Shown one piece after another: positions 46,081-59,918 of a stretch of DNA of 64,000 bases. Where the stretch lies: contig NC_039481.1 in assembly GCF_003590095.1 (NCBI RefSeq), positions 9,889,895-9,953,894 on the forward strand. Direction: 5' to 3'. This DNA is from Trichoplusia ni. Lineage: Eukaryota > Arthropoda > Insecta > Lepidoptera > Noctuidae. Under the pieces are notes generated by a model. That model saw only the letters and a program-made list of their open reading frames with translations, did no database searches and was not told the origin of the DNA. The stretch's first letter is position 1. Every line of letters begins with the position of its first letter. The position numbers and the translations under genes were made by a program.

Positions 46081-47480
46081 TCAGACGCAGAAACAAGTGA
46101 AGGTTAATATAACCTTGTAAAATTCGCATCTAAGTACATGAGTCGTTCCTGTCTTGATCGTCACACATACACGCACCCTTAACAGCGCGGGGCGGACATT
46201 TTATTACTTTCGGAGTGAATTTATTTACACTGTATCTAATACAGCTTTTACGCCATCTTTAGAAGCTCGAAACGGGCCATAAACATACTTTAAGATGTCA
46301 CTTTACTGTTAAAAGCGTGAGTTTTTGAGGTGGGATTTATTTAGGATTTGAGTTAGATACAGATTAGGTTCAAGATGGGATAGGGTTGTAAAGAAATTGC
46401 TTTATATTAAGCTAAACGTTTTTGGTACGTTATTTTATTAAAATTAAGTGTTCATGCATGAATAAAAGGCGTTAAAGACATGCTGAACTCGGAAACTGCA
46501 ATATTGGCAGATATAAACTGGTATGGACCTCTGGTAGAAACCTCTACTTATTGGCGAGAGCGAGAGCATATTTTGTTGATAATATCTAGAAAAGCTTGGT
46601 GGAAATAGTTGGATGAAGGACGCGGTAGTTAGAAAGAAACTGTGGGAAAAGGTGAAAGTTCTGCAATGCTTATACTTTTGAGGGTAGCTTGCTGGTGATG
46701 TTGCATTTCATCGCTGAATTTGGCCAGAGCTCCTCCATTTCTCTCGAACACCATGCCCAAATTATAAAATACCATAATTTGATATGGATTGGTGCCTTCT
46801 ACCCCATCGTAATGTAGTATTGCATCAGCTCTTAGCAGGTATTTGTTACCACTTCGCTAAAAATGTCAAATGTCTTTTTAATAAATAGTAAAAATTAATT
46901 TTAAATTCAGTGAATCTATGCTAATGATTCTAAAACATGTAATAAATCTCTCTTCATCGAATAAATCATTTTTTACTACGATAGCTGCAATTCCAAATTT
47001 TTATATATTTAATTTTTCTCATTTCACGCCTGGGAGTCTTTAGTTCAAGCCCCGCACAATAAGCGGTCAATAACTCAAAAAAAAACATTAATCTTATATG
47101 AAATTGAAAAATATTCTAATTTCAGCGAAATTCATAACTTGCAGACTAATAACAACAAATATGTTTAATAAAATCTTCGCTATGAGATAATATTAAAGTT
47201 TATGAAGATTTAAGCCCTGTTTACTAGAAATTATAGATAAGACTGTCTGGAATTTTACATGTAATGGAGCGCATAATTGATATGATCTCGGAGTTTCGCT
47301 CCGGGATTTTATGATAACATTTTTTAATTTTACGATATTTATTCCTAACAGTGTAAAAATAAGAGCCTTCAGAATAGGGTATTTTAGCGAAAGAATCTTA
47401 TAAATCTGTCAGGTAAATTTAAAAAAATGGGTACCTATTTGGGAAACTTTAACAAAAGGCTAGATACGAAGGGATAGATG
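46081..47480. other. Intergenic DNA, nothing recognised
   Basis: AT-rich, with no exon, RNA gene or well-bounded repeat visible. Confidence 0.35.
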
Positions 47481-47727
47481 ATAAAATCAACACGGAAAAT
47501 AACCATTCAAAAATTTCGCGTGACGTCACTTGTTAGTATAATCGTCACTTGTTGGTAGAGACCAACAAGTGACGCCTTCATTCTTTGTTTGCACTAAAAG
47601 AAAAAAATACGAACTAAGCAATGACAGACTAATTAAATGATTTAGTAAAATATTTAATTAAACTCAACTAGTTGCCTTCATTCTATTATTTTTATTTTTG
47701 AATGGTTATTTTTCGTGTTGATTTTAT
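47481..47727. mobile_element. Fold-back element with 34-bp terminal inverted repeats and an internal hairpin
   Basis: The left arm 47481-47514 (ATAAAATCAACACGGAAAAT...) is the inverse of 47694-47727 with one mismatch in 34. Inside, CGTCACTTGTTGGT (47543-47556) and its exact inverse (47561-47574) form a 14-bp stem with a 4-nt loop. No ORF. Superfamily unknown. Confidence 0.75.
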
Positions 47728-50700
47728 AATTTCTATGCATTGAAAATTATATTTAAAACAAAGGACCTGTTAAAACTAGTTGCACCATTCAGGCAAAATT
47801 AAAAGTTTTAGACCCTTTTACGTATCAAATAAATATGCAGAAAATAAAATATTTCAAATTTTATGTAAATTAATCAATTTCAAAATATAATGATTATAAC
47901 ATGTGACTGGTGTAATTTGGTTAATGCTGCACTTTAAATTAATTTAACCTGTAAACGTTCACGCGACGGTATGCACGACCACGCGTGCATTTTACGAATA
48001 TTATTTAAATTTAGGTTTGTTATACACGCGACGATTTTAAACGGTTAGAAAAGAAATGTTGCATTATCAGCCATAATAATATATTTTTATGTGCGAGACA
48101 TGATTTAGTGAAGCAAAACATGGTTTGGTGGATAAAGTCTTTACTTAGAAACTTTTTTTAATTACGGCTGCATTGAGGATATTTTTTTGTCATCGTACAT
48201 GTTATCCACCGTTTTTTTCTATTTAAGCTTCTCACAGCAGGGCAAAATACATAAAGATATGTTATATATATTATTGCTGTTTTTTTAATGTAGCTAAGAA
48301 TACCAGAAAATATACCAAGTTAAACTGATTGATTAACATATTAATCAATCAGTTAAACTGATCAACGAAGCAATCACGCTTTTAAACACAAATTCAAAAC
48401 GACAAAACCCTACTTAAAAATCCTTAAAAACATTTCTTTCCAAAAAAACAAAGCTTCGCGACTACCTACGATTTCAGCTACAAATAAGGCCTAGAACTAC
48501 CTTACATTACCATAATAGACTAGGAACATACCCATACAAGTAACCGAACCACACAAATACCGACAATTTGTTCGACGCAAACGATCGCGTGTGTAACCAA
48601 CTTTACCTGTCAAAGTCTGCATTACGCCAGCCAGTATCACAATAATTAATTTTCTACTTAGCCTGCTATAATTTAAGGTGGTATAATTAATATCGTGTAA
48701 CAAATAATATGTTTTCTTGTGAGCTCGGTATTGTAGGGTTGTTCGTAATTGTTGTGTTCAATTTCATGTGTGCTGTTTGCTAATGCCGGTTGGTTGGTAA
48801 GTAAAGATTTTACTGTTTGATGAAATTAAGGGTGTTTTAATTTTTTATTAGGCGAAATAGGGAATTTGACTAAAATCTGATAAGTCCGAGACCGATTGTG
48901 TATCAGAGATGGTGAACCGTACAAAAGTGGGACTAATAAAGTCTTGTCGGTAAAAAGTGTAGTGACCAATCACGTCATACGAGATTTCAACTTATCAGAA
49001 CATTTGATTTTTTTTGTCAAATCCAAGTGATTATGTCATTTCTGTAATAGCAAATACTTTAATTACTAATATATCTAAATCTATTTTACGTAGAAGAACG
49101 TTTTTACAAAAAAAATATATAAAAATATTTAAATAATAATATTTAGATAAAATATCTTATGGAAATATGATTTATACGTATTTTTCAAATAAGCATTATT
49201 TTTTGTATGTAGGTACTTCTATTGCATAAAAATCAATCTATTATCAAAAGCTAGTGGCAACCCTGTAAGTTAACTTAAATAACGGATATTGTTAAACTAA
49301 AATAAATTAACTATGTACCTCCTCATTTAAAACTTAATTGTGTTTGTCACAAATCTTAAACCTTGGTTTACTTAAAACCAAATCTCAAATACTTAATTAC
49401 ATTCAAGTTCTGTGACTGTGACTAACTACTTTATTATGCTAAGTTAAATGTTAATAAACTTACTGAGCCAGTTTGCCCTTCTAAGTTGTCCTTTTAATAA
49501 GTACTAGTATTAAGGAATTCTATTAAAAGCGTCTGCCCATCTGTCTGTGATTGGTATTTCCAACAGATTGCACGATTTCAACTTTTTTTTTTGAGCGAGT
49601 TGAATTATGTCAAAATCGTTCGAGCCATTTCAAAGTTGTGGCGGATGAAAGGTTTTAGGTCATCTCCTATGGCTAAACTCCATGTGAGATTTTTAGTTAC
49701 TTTTAAAAAGCACGTCTTAGGCTTGATAAACACTAATACTAGGTTGTCCAAGGACCGTATAAAAGGAAGACAAGACGTCGTTAGTACGACACCCTCTCAG
49801 ACGCATTGGAGCACTATTTACGCGTGCTCATCGTTACAAAATGCGTGTTCATTTCGGCAGAGACGTACTGAAGCAGCTTTTTAGGGTTACGCACCCAAGA
49901 GGTAAAACGCCACCGTCTTACTGAAGCTTCGCTGTTTCTCCGTCATCAGGCTGTATCTCATAAACTGTCATAGCTAAACAGTTGAAATTGAGGAAATTTG
50001 TATGTGACCAAATGACAGCTATTTCACGTTAAATAAAAAAAGAAAAAAATGTTTTATCTCGTCCGAGGTTCAGGAGCATCAAACATAAAAACAGAATTCC
50101 GACGTATTGGAAAACTCCTTTTTGTTTGAAGGCAATTGAAGGCTTTTGAAAATAATGATGATGACGTTAAGCACCTTATTTTGGGGGTGGGTACCGGCTA
50201 ATTTATTTGTCATCCAACCAATTTGTTTTTCTTTAGCCTTTATGTACGGAACGCTCAAGCCGCGAGTCCGACTCGCTCTTGACAAGTTTCATATACAAGG
50301 CTCCCGGGACACGCAACTAGCACATTCATCATAATGCCGCGGTATTCACGAGACTATGCGTTTTGTATCACGATTCTTTTCGTATATTTGATTTATGAAA
50401 CGTTTTCAGTGGCTTGTAAACAAATGCGGCTACAAGATTGTTTGTTTAGTCGTTTCGAATATTTGCTTTTTAATAACCTCTCAAAAACACGGCAAAATTA
50501 GCATGATTGAGTTGTTAATATACTTTAAATTGATTAATTATTAATTTGATTTTAGATATACGCTCTTTGATACAACTGATAGAACACTTTTCTTTGAAAA
50601 ACTTAAAGAAAAGGTTCTGTAATTGTTTCGTTTCATTTCATGTTCAAATAACTGGAACCTAACATGAGAGTTAAACCTCCACCACGAAGGTTGAACATAG

Positions 50701-51600
50701 ACTTTCCGACCTTCATAATTCTACAGTAAAATATAAATTCTGGGTCAATTTACATGCACTACATAAATTATTCAAGCGCAAAAAAAGCAACCAAGTTGTA
50801 CAGTTCAAAAATAGAATACTACAAATGAACGGTTTGTTGGGATAGTGCCAACTTACAGAAACGAAAACGTTTGAAAAAAAGAACTGTATAGGACAGGCTG
50901 AAACAATCAGATTTAGAACGAAGACTACAAATAACTGCCTGATTCGACTTTCAAATTTTAGTGTTACAGTATTAATAAAATAATTTAAAAGATTTAAAAA
51001 AAATCTAAATACCCGTTTTAAAATGTCACTCCATTCAAATTTTACCAAAATCGGCCCAGGCGATTTATTGTTGTAAATTGCTTTGTCATCGGGTTTGAAC
51101 CTGCCACGAAACTTAGCTTATCGGGAAGTGCCTCAAAATTGACTTACAAAAATCCAACCGAAACTACAAACAAAAATAGAAACAAGAAAGTGAGTGTATA
51201 AACACGTTGGAAAATTAAAAGCGTTAAAATAAATTTATAGATAATCATTAGAAATAAATATCACAGCTTCTGTGTTTCGGAAGGCACGTATAAATATGGG
51301 CTCCTTATCTCTCTCCGTGCTTATAGGATTACCTTCCCATCGGGCTTTAAAAGTTGATAGAAACAAACAAATGGTTATACATCATAATTAACATAACGAC
51401 TAAATAGTTCCATTGATTATCATTGAATACTTCGCTTTTCACTGTTCATTGTTTTAAATTATAATTTGTGTGGTTTAGTATCGATAAACTATATTAACAT
51501 TCTAATTTGAAATTAAAATTAATTATATTTATTTTGCTAAAATATTTTATTTCAATATTGTGAAATAGCAAAATATCATCGTATTGGCAGTATAATAATA
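47728..51600. other. Intergenic DNA, no gene seen
   Basis: AT-rich. Contains a 14-bp palindrome at 48.3 kb and a repeat fragment at about 49.94-50.04 kb (CAGGCTGTATCTCATAAACT). The longest frames (49591-49884 plus, 50713-51048 minus) look random. Confidence 0.4.
48323..48354. repeat. Perfect 14-bp inverted repeat
   Basis: AACTGATTGATTAA, 4-nt loop CATA, then TTAATCAATCAGTT. The outer phrase AGTTAAACTGAT is also directly repeated on both sides. Confidence 0.7.
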
Positions 51601-51604
51601 ATAA

Positions 51605-51730
51605 AAAATAGGTCACCACGCCAAACAGACTGTTCGCTACATGTGGCAGGTTCGATCACAGCGTATGACAAGCATTTGTGTGATTCACCTACGCTTGTTG
51701 TAAGACTCATTGTCTTGCATGCGATTTGAA
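51605..51730 (+). repeat. tRNA-headed SINE, forward orientation
   Basis: The B-box-like sequence GGTTCGATCAC is followed by GACAAGCATTTGTGTGATTC, the body phrase of the window's main SINE family. The A box region is degraded. Confidence 0.5.
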
Positions 51731-54700
51731 AGTTTGTGAAAGGCTTTGCGAAACCAAGAATATAATAATATCTTCTTTACAAAAACAGTAGTTTTTTTTC
51801 CAAACAAAAAATCATTTTACGTTTTTAATTTATGAGAATATTTCATGTTTATTACTCCTTTAATATGGCGTAGAGTCAACTAACGTCCTGAATTAGGTAA
51901 AAGGCTATATTGTGCTGATATAAATACCACCGATGAGGGTGAAACCGGGGAAAAAGGTGAGAAAGTAGTTATTTTATACCTAAGTTTTCAATAAAAAAAT
52001 ATTCAGTTTCATAAAGTAATAAATTAAGCATAAAAAGAGCTTCGAGTCGATACGTAATTAAAGAAGGCAATTAAATTATAATACTCTTCTGTTCTTTAAC
52101 TTTTTTCGCTGGTTTCATTTGCTGCCGACGACGACGGTAAGGATGGGCATGTTGTCGATAAATTTGGAGACTAATTAAATATTAAGGCTACATACGTAAA
52201 TTTAGTTTATTTATTTTTGAGAAAAAAGTATAATTTTCGCTTATTTTCATGTACCTACTAAAATAACGCGTTTTTATTACTTCATTATTTTTAGGCATTA
52301 AGTCCGCCATTTTGTCATCCGACTTTATGTAGGTATCATAAATGTAAATAAATAAATAAAATGTAACAGTTTATTTCTATCATACAAAAAAATACAACCA
52401 CAAAAATAACTCACTTTTTTCAGTGTTATCATCCGCCAGTAAAGCGCTTGAAATAACAACCCAAAACATTCCAACTAAGGTTCATTTTACAACAAATAAA
52501 ACAGCTAAAAATGCACAAATCATCGACAAGTATTATCGATATCACCACACCCCTACAAGTCGTTAGAGCACAAAATCACGTTAAATGCCGTTCGGAAATT
52601 AAACCGGATAGTAAGCCGGATACGACATGACCAGATGGCGACCTCCGCGGATAAAAATATGCTTCATAGATATGTTTGGAGGCAGGTGTTTTGTTTACTC
52701 ACATAATATGGTAATACTCCTTTTGGGATTTTGGGGTTTAATAGAAAATCGATAAAACAAAACGGCTTTTGAAGAAAATTTTTTTTTTTTCAATTTCTCT
52801 CATAATTCAATGGTCTCTGATGTCCTTGGGGCACCATCTGGATATGATTGTATGAAAAAGTATAAGAATAGATACTAAATTAACAAATCAAATCTCCAAG
52901 ATTTCAAAATCAACTCTATTCAATATCACAACCAAATTTGTAGATTCAAACTAAACCTTAAAAAACAATTCCATTGCAAAACTATGATCAACTAAACTCG
53001 TAAAAGCACAACACACCATACTGTACAAATTATAAAAACAAACGTTACAAGGCCATTCAAAACGACAGGATCAACTTCCCTATCAAAATATCCCCATCCC
53101 CCTTCTCCCCCCTCTATCCCCTTTTCCTCCAAGTACGTCAGTTAGCCCAACAGCTACAATGTAACATGCAGTCGTTATCCCCCGTTTCAGAAGCCAGGTA
53201 ATCCGCGTGACATCACAGCTACGCACTCAATCCCCTTAACCACGGGGATATTACTGCCTGTCTGTTTTATACGGACATTCCCGATTTGTATTCCTTTGTT
53301 TTTAAGGTTTGTGTTTTTAACATTGATGGAAGAATGTTCAAGTGTGTTATGAGTTTGCTATGTAGGTGTGTGTTGGTTGTATCGTAGATCGTGAATGGAT
53401 GGATCGATTTTAATTTTGGTCTATTTCCTAGCTATGTTTGATGCAAAAAAACCGTGTATAATTCTTCAGAACTCCCAAAATAAAAGAGCTTTGCTTATAC
53501 TAGGGAAAGCTGTAAATCTAAATAACTTATCTGAATTTTATTGTGAGGTGTTGATTCCAAACATATTTTACGTTTCAATAACAAAAAAAAGTTTTCGAAA
53601 TGCTTCACCGCTCTTCCAATTAGGAGTCTCATTTCATGTATTTCATTTTAAGTAGAATAAGTAGTAAAACAAAATGAAGTTCTAAATAATATTATTAAAG
53701 GACTAATTTTGCTCATTTTCTTAAATTCTCGACTTACATAATTTTACGAATTCACGACAATACAATCTTAATAATACAGAAAAGATAAAATTAAAGACTG
53801 CTTTACTGTAAAGACAAAGGCTTAATCAAAAAACAAACGTCTGTGAAACTTGGTCGCAACACCAGTATAATTCAAATTACATATAAACAACAAGACGTCA
53901 ATAATTACGAAACTTTATGAACGAGCAAAATTTTCAAACAAACAGCTTTAGTTTAAATCTCTTTAAATTAGCACTTTGTAGATCAAATTCAAGAAGGTTG
54001 ATTGTTAAAGCCTAATTTGAGCTGTGTGCTTTAGCAGATAAGGTTGAAAATGTATTGTTTCCTTAAGAAAATGTTGATGAATACCGTCTTTAGATCATTT
54101 CATTCGTTCAAGTATTCGACACCTCCGATGGTACTCGACTTATCTCCGGAGACAGGTGGCGTACAGGATGTTGTAAAAGTTATTTAATTAATTCAATGAT
54201 AAATTACTTTAAACTTCAGGTGTTACAAGCAGTGAAGCGGAGAGGGACATTATAAGCCTGTTTCCCTAAAGACAAAGGCAGAGAAGTTTCTCTTTGCACG
54301 TCGATACTTTACAGTGATATGAATCGGTCACCAATGACCGAACATTCTTGCCGTCTAACAGTCTTGCCATTTAATTCATTTAACAAAAAAACACTTTACG
54401 CAATAAAACACATTAAATCACAAAAACCCTGAATCAAAAAGAAAAACAACATCACATAACAAATATAAAACGAAAATCAGCTATTCGCATAACCCACTAA
54501 CATCATAATACACCACAAAGGGACCGAACACCCACCTGAACTCGTTCACAGGCACCTAAAATTCAATTTCTAAACAGAACACCCTGTGAAGGCGCTCACC
54601 AAGAAATCTAAATTGAATCGAAATTGAAAGAATTTCCGTGTGTGAACTCTTTTGTCGTGTGTACATATCGTATATGTGTGCGTGTGATTATGGGCTTACC

Positions 54701-55110
54701 TTAAGCTCTGCAATTGTTTTTTTTGTGATACTCAAACGATATTTTCATGGAGTTTCGTTTATTAACTAATATGTAAGAGGAAAATGCAAGGATTTTATTG
54801 GTTTCCTCACTTAAGGGAATTTTCTATTTCATAAGGCATTGGATGGGTAAAACTGTTGCGTGTTAATTCATGCTTTCGCGTAAAATTAGCCATTGTTTTA
54901 AGCGACATTCTATATTTAATAAATTAACTTAATTAAAGCACAGTTGCAGTTTATGGCATTTAACGATGTATTATCGCAATGTGACAACTTTATCAGAATA
55001 ATGTTTATCATCGGATTCTATAATTCCTTTTTTTTTATTCTGCCCTTTTGTTTTCCCGAAGTTATATTGAAGTCCGCAGCCAGTTTCACCTAATTCAGAT
55101 AAAAACTTAC
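51731..55110. other. Intergenic DNA, no gene seen
   Basis: AT-rich. A pyrimidine-only tract lies at about 53086-53130. The plus-strand 86-codon frame at 53395-53655 has no recognisable motif. A CCAGATGGCG phrase near 52.63 kb is CTCF-like but isolated. Confidence 0.35.
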
Positions 55111-55342
55111 TTAACTTTAAATCTTCATCGATTTCAAATGCATGGATAGCCCAGTGGTTGTGTCCACCACACCTACTCACTTCACGCGACGTGTCACGCT
55201 GTCGATGCTCGCGTAAAGCCAGCATTTGTCTTAGTACTTGTGACTTGAATGCTTGTAATACTCCTACCATGCCGCCCTCCGCATCATCTACAAGAATTGG
55301 CTTAATTAAGCTGACAACGCTAAATAGTTGATACATATCCAT
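55111..55342 (-). CDS. Candidate first exon of an unknown minus-strand gene
   Basis: From ATG at 55342 an open frame reads MDMYQLFSVVSLIKPILVDD, continues through a helix-like LQAFKSQVLRQMLALREHRQ segment and CGGHNHWAIHAFEIDEDLKL, then meets a strong donor, GTAAGTTTTT, at 55110. Composition is protein-like and much less low-complexity than other frames in this region. The frame also runs on unspliced to 54971 (123 codons), where it becomes Lys/Gly-rich. I do not recognise the family, and I found no matching downstream exon. It may be a real exon, a pseudogene fragment or chance. Confidence 0.3.
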
Positions 55343-56458
55343 AACAACAGTTTCCGTTCGTTCCTCGTTAATTAGAAGGCTTCCAATGGATTTGTGAGCG
55401 TCGATTTGTTAAGCTGTTTGAAGTACACTGACTAATAGTCTGGTTCAGTTTCTGTTGCCGTACCGTTTTCGCTAAACTGTTGCTATATTATGAAGTCGTG
55501 TGCTATTGAAACAGATCAGCGTAGTTCAGAGAATTAAATTATGATATAGATTCAAATTATCTGGGTGAGAAAAAAAAAAACTGGCAAAGGTTTCTTGGAC
55601 TCGGGCAAAAAGGTTTTCGTTCCAATATCTGTAGCAAGCTACAAAAATATCCGAACCCCCTGAAATATTTATTCAATTCTGGGTTGAGTATTTGTTGTAA
55701 CATAGGCAACAAGGATACGTCATCTGTGAAAGTGTCAAATATCACAATTAGTAATAGGGTCCTGTTTTACCTTTCAGGAGTAGAAACAAGTAGCTTCAGT
55801 GATTTAAAGTAAAGTATTGAATGAACATAACAATTTTGTAGGTTTAAAAAAATGTTCGGAGTCTTAGTACTTCTGACAGTATTCAAAAAAGGTTTATATC
55901 TTGACTTGCAGCTCCTGTTATTTCTATTAACTTATTCATACATCATATATGAAACAAGGAGTTTCTAATCCCTATATGCATCGCCCGCTTTTAAAGCCCA
56001 CGCGTCCAAAAATAACTCTTAATCTCCATTCTAATTTTAAAAGCACACGAATTTCATATTTTTTAATGGAAGGCACCGGCAACCTACATGGAGTGAACAT
56101 TGTTCAGCAATTAACCTTTCAAAATATGTTATTGTTTTACATTTCGGATTTTTTTTTGATCTCGTACTATTTTAAGAAAGCTAAGTGGTGATAGCCAACT
56201 TATACGACAGTTGCACTGTCAAGTCAAAAGGTTGTTAGTTGAAATCCCCGAAATTTGCACATATGCAAATTATATATTATTATGCACATATGTTAATTTC
56301 GATTTTGTTTGCTTAAAATGGGGAATCACATTGCTGGGAAACCAGCACCTTCCCAGCTGCATTCGTCTTCGACTGCATTTGTCTACTCATGGTTTCATCT
56401 CAAGGACTCGTCTGTTCTGACTTCAGTAGAACGACAGACATGGCCAGTACACTGCCAC

Positions 56459-56493
56459 TTTGTCACAATAGTAAAGTGCACTATTGTGACAAA
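56459..56493. repeat. Perfect 14-bp inverted repeat
   Basis: TTTGTCACAATAGT, 7-nt spacer AAAGTGC, then ACTATTGTGACAAA. It lies within repeat-like DNA. Confidence 0.7.
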
Positions 56494-56559
56494 TTAAGGC
56501 TTAATTGCCGTTGACTAAAATTTTTAGTGAAACCACAAGTAGGTGATTGGGATCCAATA

Positions 56560-56810
56560 ATAAATAAACTCAAGGCCAAACCCAAGAGCAGCGCTGCAAG
56601 ACATCAAGACACAGTGAGCTCATACTGCGTAGGTCGGACCACAAATAACGAGCAACATCTTCTGTCAAGACGAACGCCATCTCAGTCTGCCCGTGACCAT
56701 GATACCTGCAAAGGTTTCGAAACGTCGGGAACTAAAATCTAAAATTAAACCGCGATAAAATCCGTAAAAGTAGTTTCATTTCAATGTCTAACATTCGCGT
56801 TAACCTAAGA
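56560..56810 (+). mobile_element. Retroelement 3'-region fragment
   Basis: It ends in the block CATGATACCTGCAAAGGTTT ... CGAAACGTCGGGAACTAAAA ... CGCGATAAAATCCG ... AGTAGTTTCATTTC, a recurrent moth retroelement tail. The preceding frame encodes RRTPSQSARDHDTCKGFETS. Clade (Penelope-like or LINE) not resolved. Confidence 0.45.
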
Positions 56811-59800
56811 AACCACTAAAATTTTTAGTTTACCCTAAATATTCCACGAACCGAAATTGAAAAACGATGTACCGTGTATTACAAAATAATCAACATTTGA
56901 TATAGAAGAACAGACTCAAAAACTACTAATAATAAAAGTTAAAATCGCATGAATTTTCAATCATAGATTTTTATGTAGACTGCTATCGCCATGCAATATA
57001 ACCTAATTTAATGATATTCCATAATAAAATCTGCTAATATATTCAGAACTATTTGAATGTCAACGAACTGTGATGTTATGAGAAGTCTGGTAATATTATT
57101 TAAAGTAGGGTCTTCACCCACTTGTTTCGGAATGTCAACGCTTTGCATAAAGCTACTTGAATATGAAATATAAAACTATCTCGAACGTAATATATTTATG
57201 TAAACTGAGCCGAAATTTTAATAAAAATACAGCTTCAGAAATGTAATGGAATCGTTTTGTGATGGATTGATAGTATATTGCTGTAAAGAAAAATCTATTA
57301 AAAAAGTAAATAAGTTAAAGTGCAAGTTGGACTCTTAAACAGATACGATGGTTTCGTACAAATAGAAATACAAATTTACGAAAAAAAAAACAGATCGGTT
57401 GAATTATGACCTTACCAAACGTTATTTAAGTTTGATTTCTCTTATTTCCTGTTAAAGAGCCAATAAGGAAACAAGTATATATGTCATCTATCTAGTTATC
57501 ACTGTTTACGACATAAAGCTTAGTGACAGACAGACGTAGGTCTGTACAGCGAGAGGAGCTTTAGCAAAAGGTTTTAGTTCAGCTCATGAATCGTGATAGG
57601 CAAATAGTTAAAATTTTCACTCGTCTAAAAATGATCGAAGTTAAGCAACGTTTTGTTACGGACTTAAAGTTAACAAATACTTTTTAGGGTGACTTACAGA
57701 AAAACTTATAGCTAAAGAACCTTTTATTTAATGAAGTCGAATTCGACAACCCTAACACCGTTGAAAAATAAAGATAACCCAAATTAACTAAACGGGTCTT
57801 AAGTTCATGACCCACGTAATAAGGTTTTAGTTCTCAAAGTCACGCTAAAGTCAGTCACAGCTTACGATAACTTAGCATATTATTGTAAAAGTAAAAAAGG
57901 ATTTATTTCGGGTACTGTGGCTTTATGGACTAAATGAAACTATTAACTGAAAATTATGCTATTGCTATCATTTTTATTGTAGTGTACTTTTTTTCTGTTC
58001 GAGTGGCTGAGGTTTGAATTTTTTCGTTGTACTTCCATTGCAAATATTATACGCTTCGCAGCGCCTTCTGCTTATTAAATGAAAAAAAGGTCTGAATTCC
58101 ATACCTAGTTGTGGAATAATATATTATATATTAAATTATTGTATCTTCTTTCACAAGTTTAAACACCCATTTAATTTAATGTTTTTTTTTACTCTGCAGA
58201 TAGGATAGGAAATAGAATAAAAAAGGATTTAAAATGATATCACTTGAACGTGTCAAATGCTTTTTAAAAAAACTTCAATAAAAGTTAGCGGTGACTCGAT
58301 ATTATTTTGGTCGAAAACCCACGACAGAGATCGAATGAAGGGAACTACGATTTAATTAATTAAGTAAACAGTAATTGAGTTGATATGTTTATTCATACAT
58401 ATGTATGTAATCTGTAGACGCCATTTTGACGTTTGACTGGCGCCCAGAGATTGGTCTCTTTACGTATACACAAATACATCGTAAGATGGCTAGACATTAA
58501 AAAGAGATAAATAGTGAACAGTCTTTATTTGACTAGACAAGACAAGATAAATAAAGCAAATGCTGATAAAAGATAAAAATGCTAATAAAACTATCTAAAG
58601 ACAATGATTCAAAAGATAGTGACAGATGGATAGGACAGACTGCAGAATTTTAGAAATATAGATCCTTTTACCAATACCTAGGCAAAGAACTCCAAAAATT
58701 AATAGATAAAAAACCAATACCTACTTGTATATAAAACTCAAGCAAATACCCGAGAAATATTAAGTTATTTAGAAGGTGAGTCTCTAGAAATAGCTTCCTC
58801 AGTACGTCATATGAGTGTCGTCAAGGCTTAGAAAGGCGTTATTAATATAGACCACTTCTTCCGAAACTCGGCTCTCTGAAATAATATCGAAATATTCTTG
58901 ATTGACGTTAACATTAGTAGTTCGTATCAAAAGGCTAGAGCTTAATTATAGGAGACTTATGATATAATTTGATAGAAGTAATTTTGTCTTTCATTTATCG
59001 ATAATGACAAGGCGTAGTTGATTTATTTTAGAAGATATTATTTTTTTATTTTGTGGGTGCCTGCCATTATAAGTTAAAGTTATTTAGTACCGGTCAAACT
59101 CGAGTTGGACTCACTCACTGAGAGATCTGAAAAAATGAAGAAAAACAATAAGGATGGATGAAAATAAGTTTAAGGGTAAAAAAAAAACAATTTATGACAC
59201 AAAACAACTGTTGCGGCAATAGATATATCTGTGAAAATTTAATCTGTCCAGCTATCAAGATTCTTGAGATACAGCCTGGTGACGGACAGAGAAACAGCAG
59301 TGTCCCAGTAATATGAATCCGTTATTACCCTTTAGGAACTTAACCCTAACAATTAAACGACAATGGCTCGACAGCGTAGAGCAGACTCTTTGCCAAAATA
59401 CAAATAATCTTACTTCAACAATTGGTAGACTTCAGATAAAAATAAGAACATCCATAATACATCTATCATTTATTCGTTTCCATGTAGTTTTACCCATACT
59501 ACACACCTCAGCAAAGATACATCGACATCGCAACGGAAAAAGCTCGGAGATAGCACTTTAAAATTCATCACCCACTTAATAAACATTTGAACGTTTAAAT
59601 TTTCATCCGAGTCATACATTGCTGGCTCTCATTATTCTTTTCGCGAACTAATCTACATTATAAAGGGAATGGAAAGTGTGTAACTCGATCCAGCTGTTTG
59701 TTTGTAACTGGGAGTTTGATTCGATGTTCGAGTGCGTTTGAAGTGTGATGTCATTCGTTCTCTTGGTAAAGGTGGCCCATTACTATTGACAACATTGGTT

Positions 59801-59918
59801 GTGTCAAGTTAGCTTACTACATCCAGTTACATATTGGTGTTTATAGTATTAATTTTGTAGGATATTAGTACGGAAATTTGATAGGATATGCTTTACTCTC
59901 AATTTCTTTATAACAATC

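Larger units (their letters stand above)
55343..59918. other. Intergenic DNA with retroelement scraps
   Basis: No supported gene. A repeat block at 56300-56830 includes a 71-codon frame containing TPSQSARDHDTCKGFETSGT and the phrase GGTTTCGAAACGTCGGGAAC, typical of dispersed moth retroelement 3' regions. CTAAAATTTTTAG occurs near 56.52 and 56.82 kb. Repeat fragments with CATGAATCGTGATAG lie at about 57.59 and 59.25 kb. Confidence 0.4.

Noticed and set aside
52625..52640. CTCF-like CCAGATGGCG
   Set aside because: Weaker than the pair at 40.3 kb and isolated.
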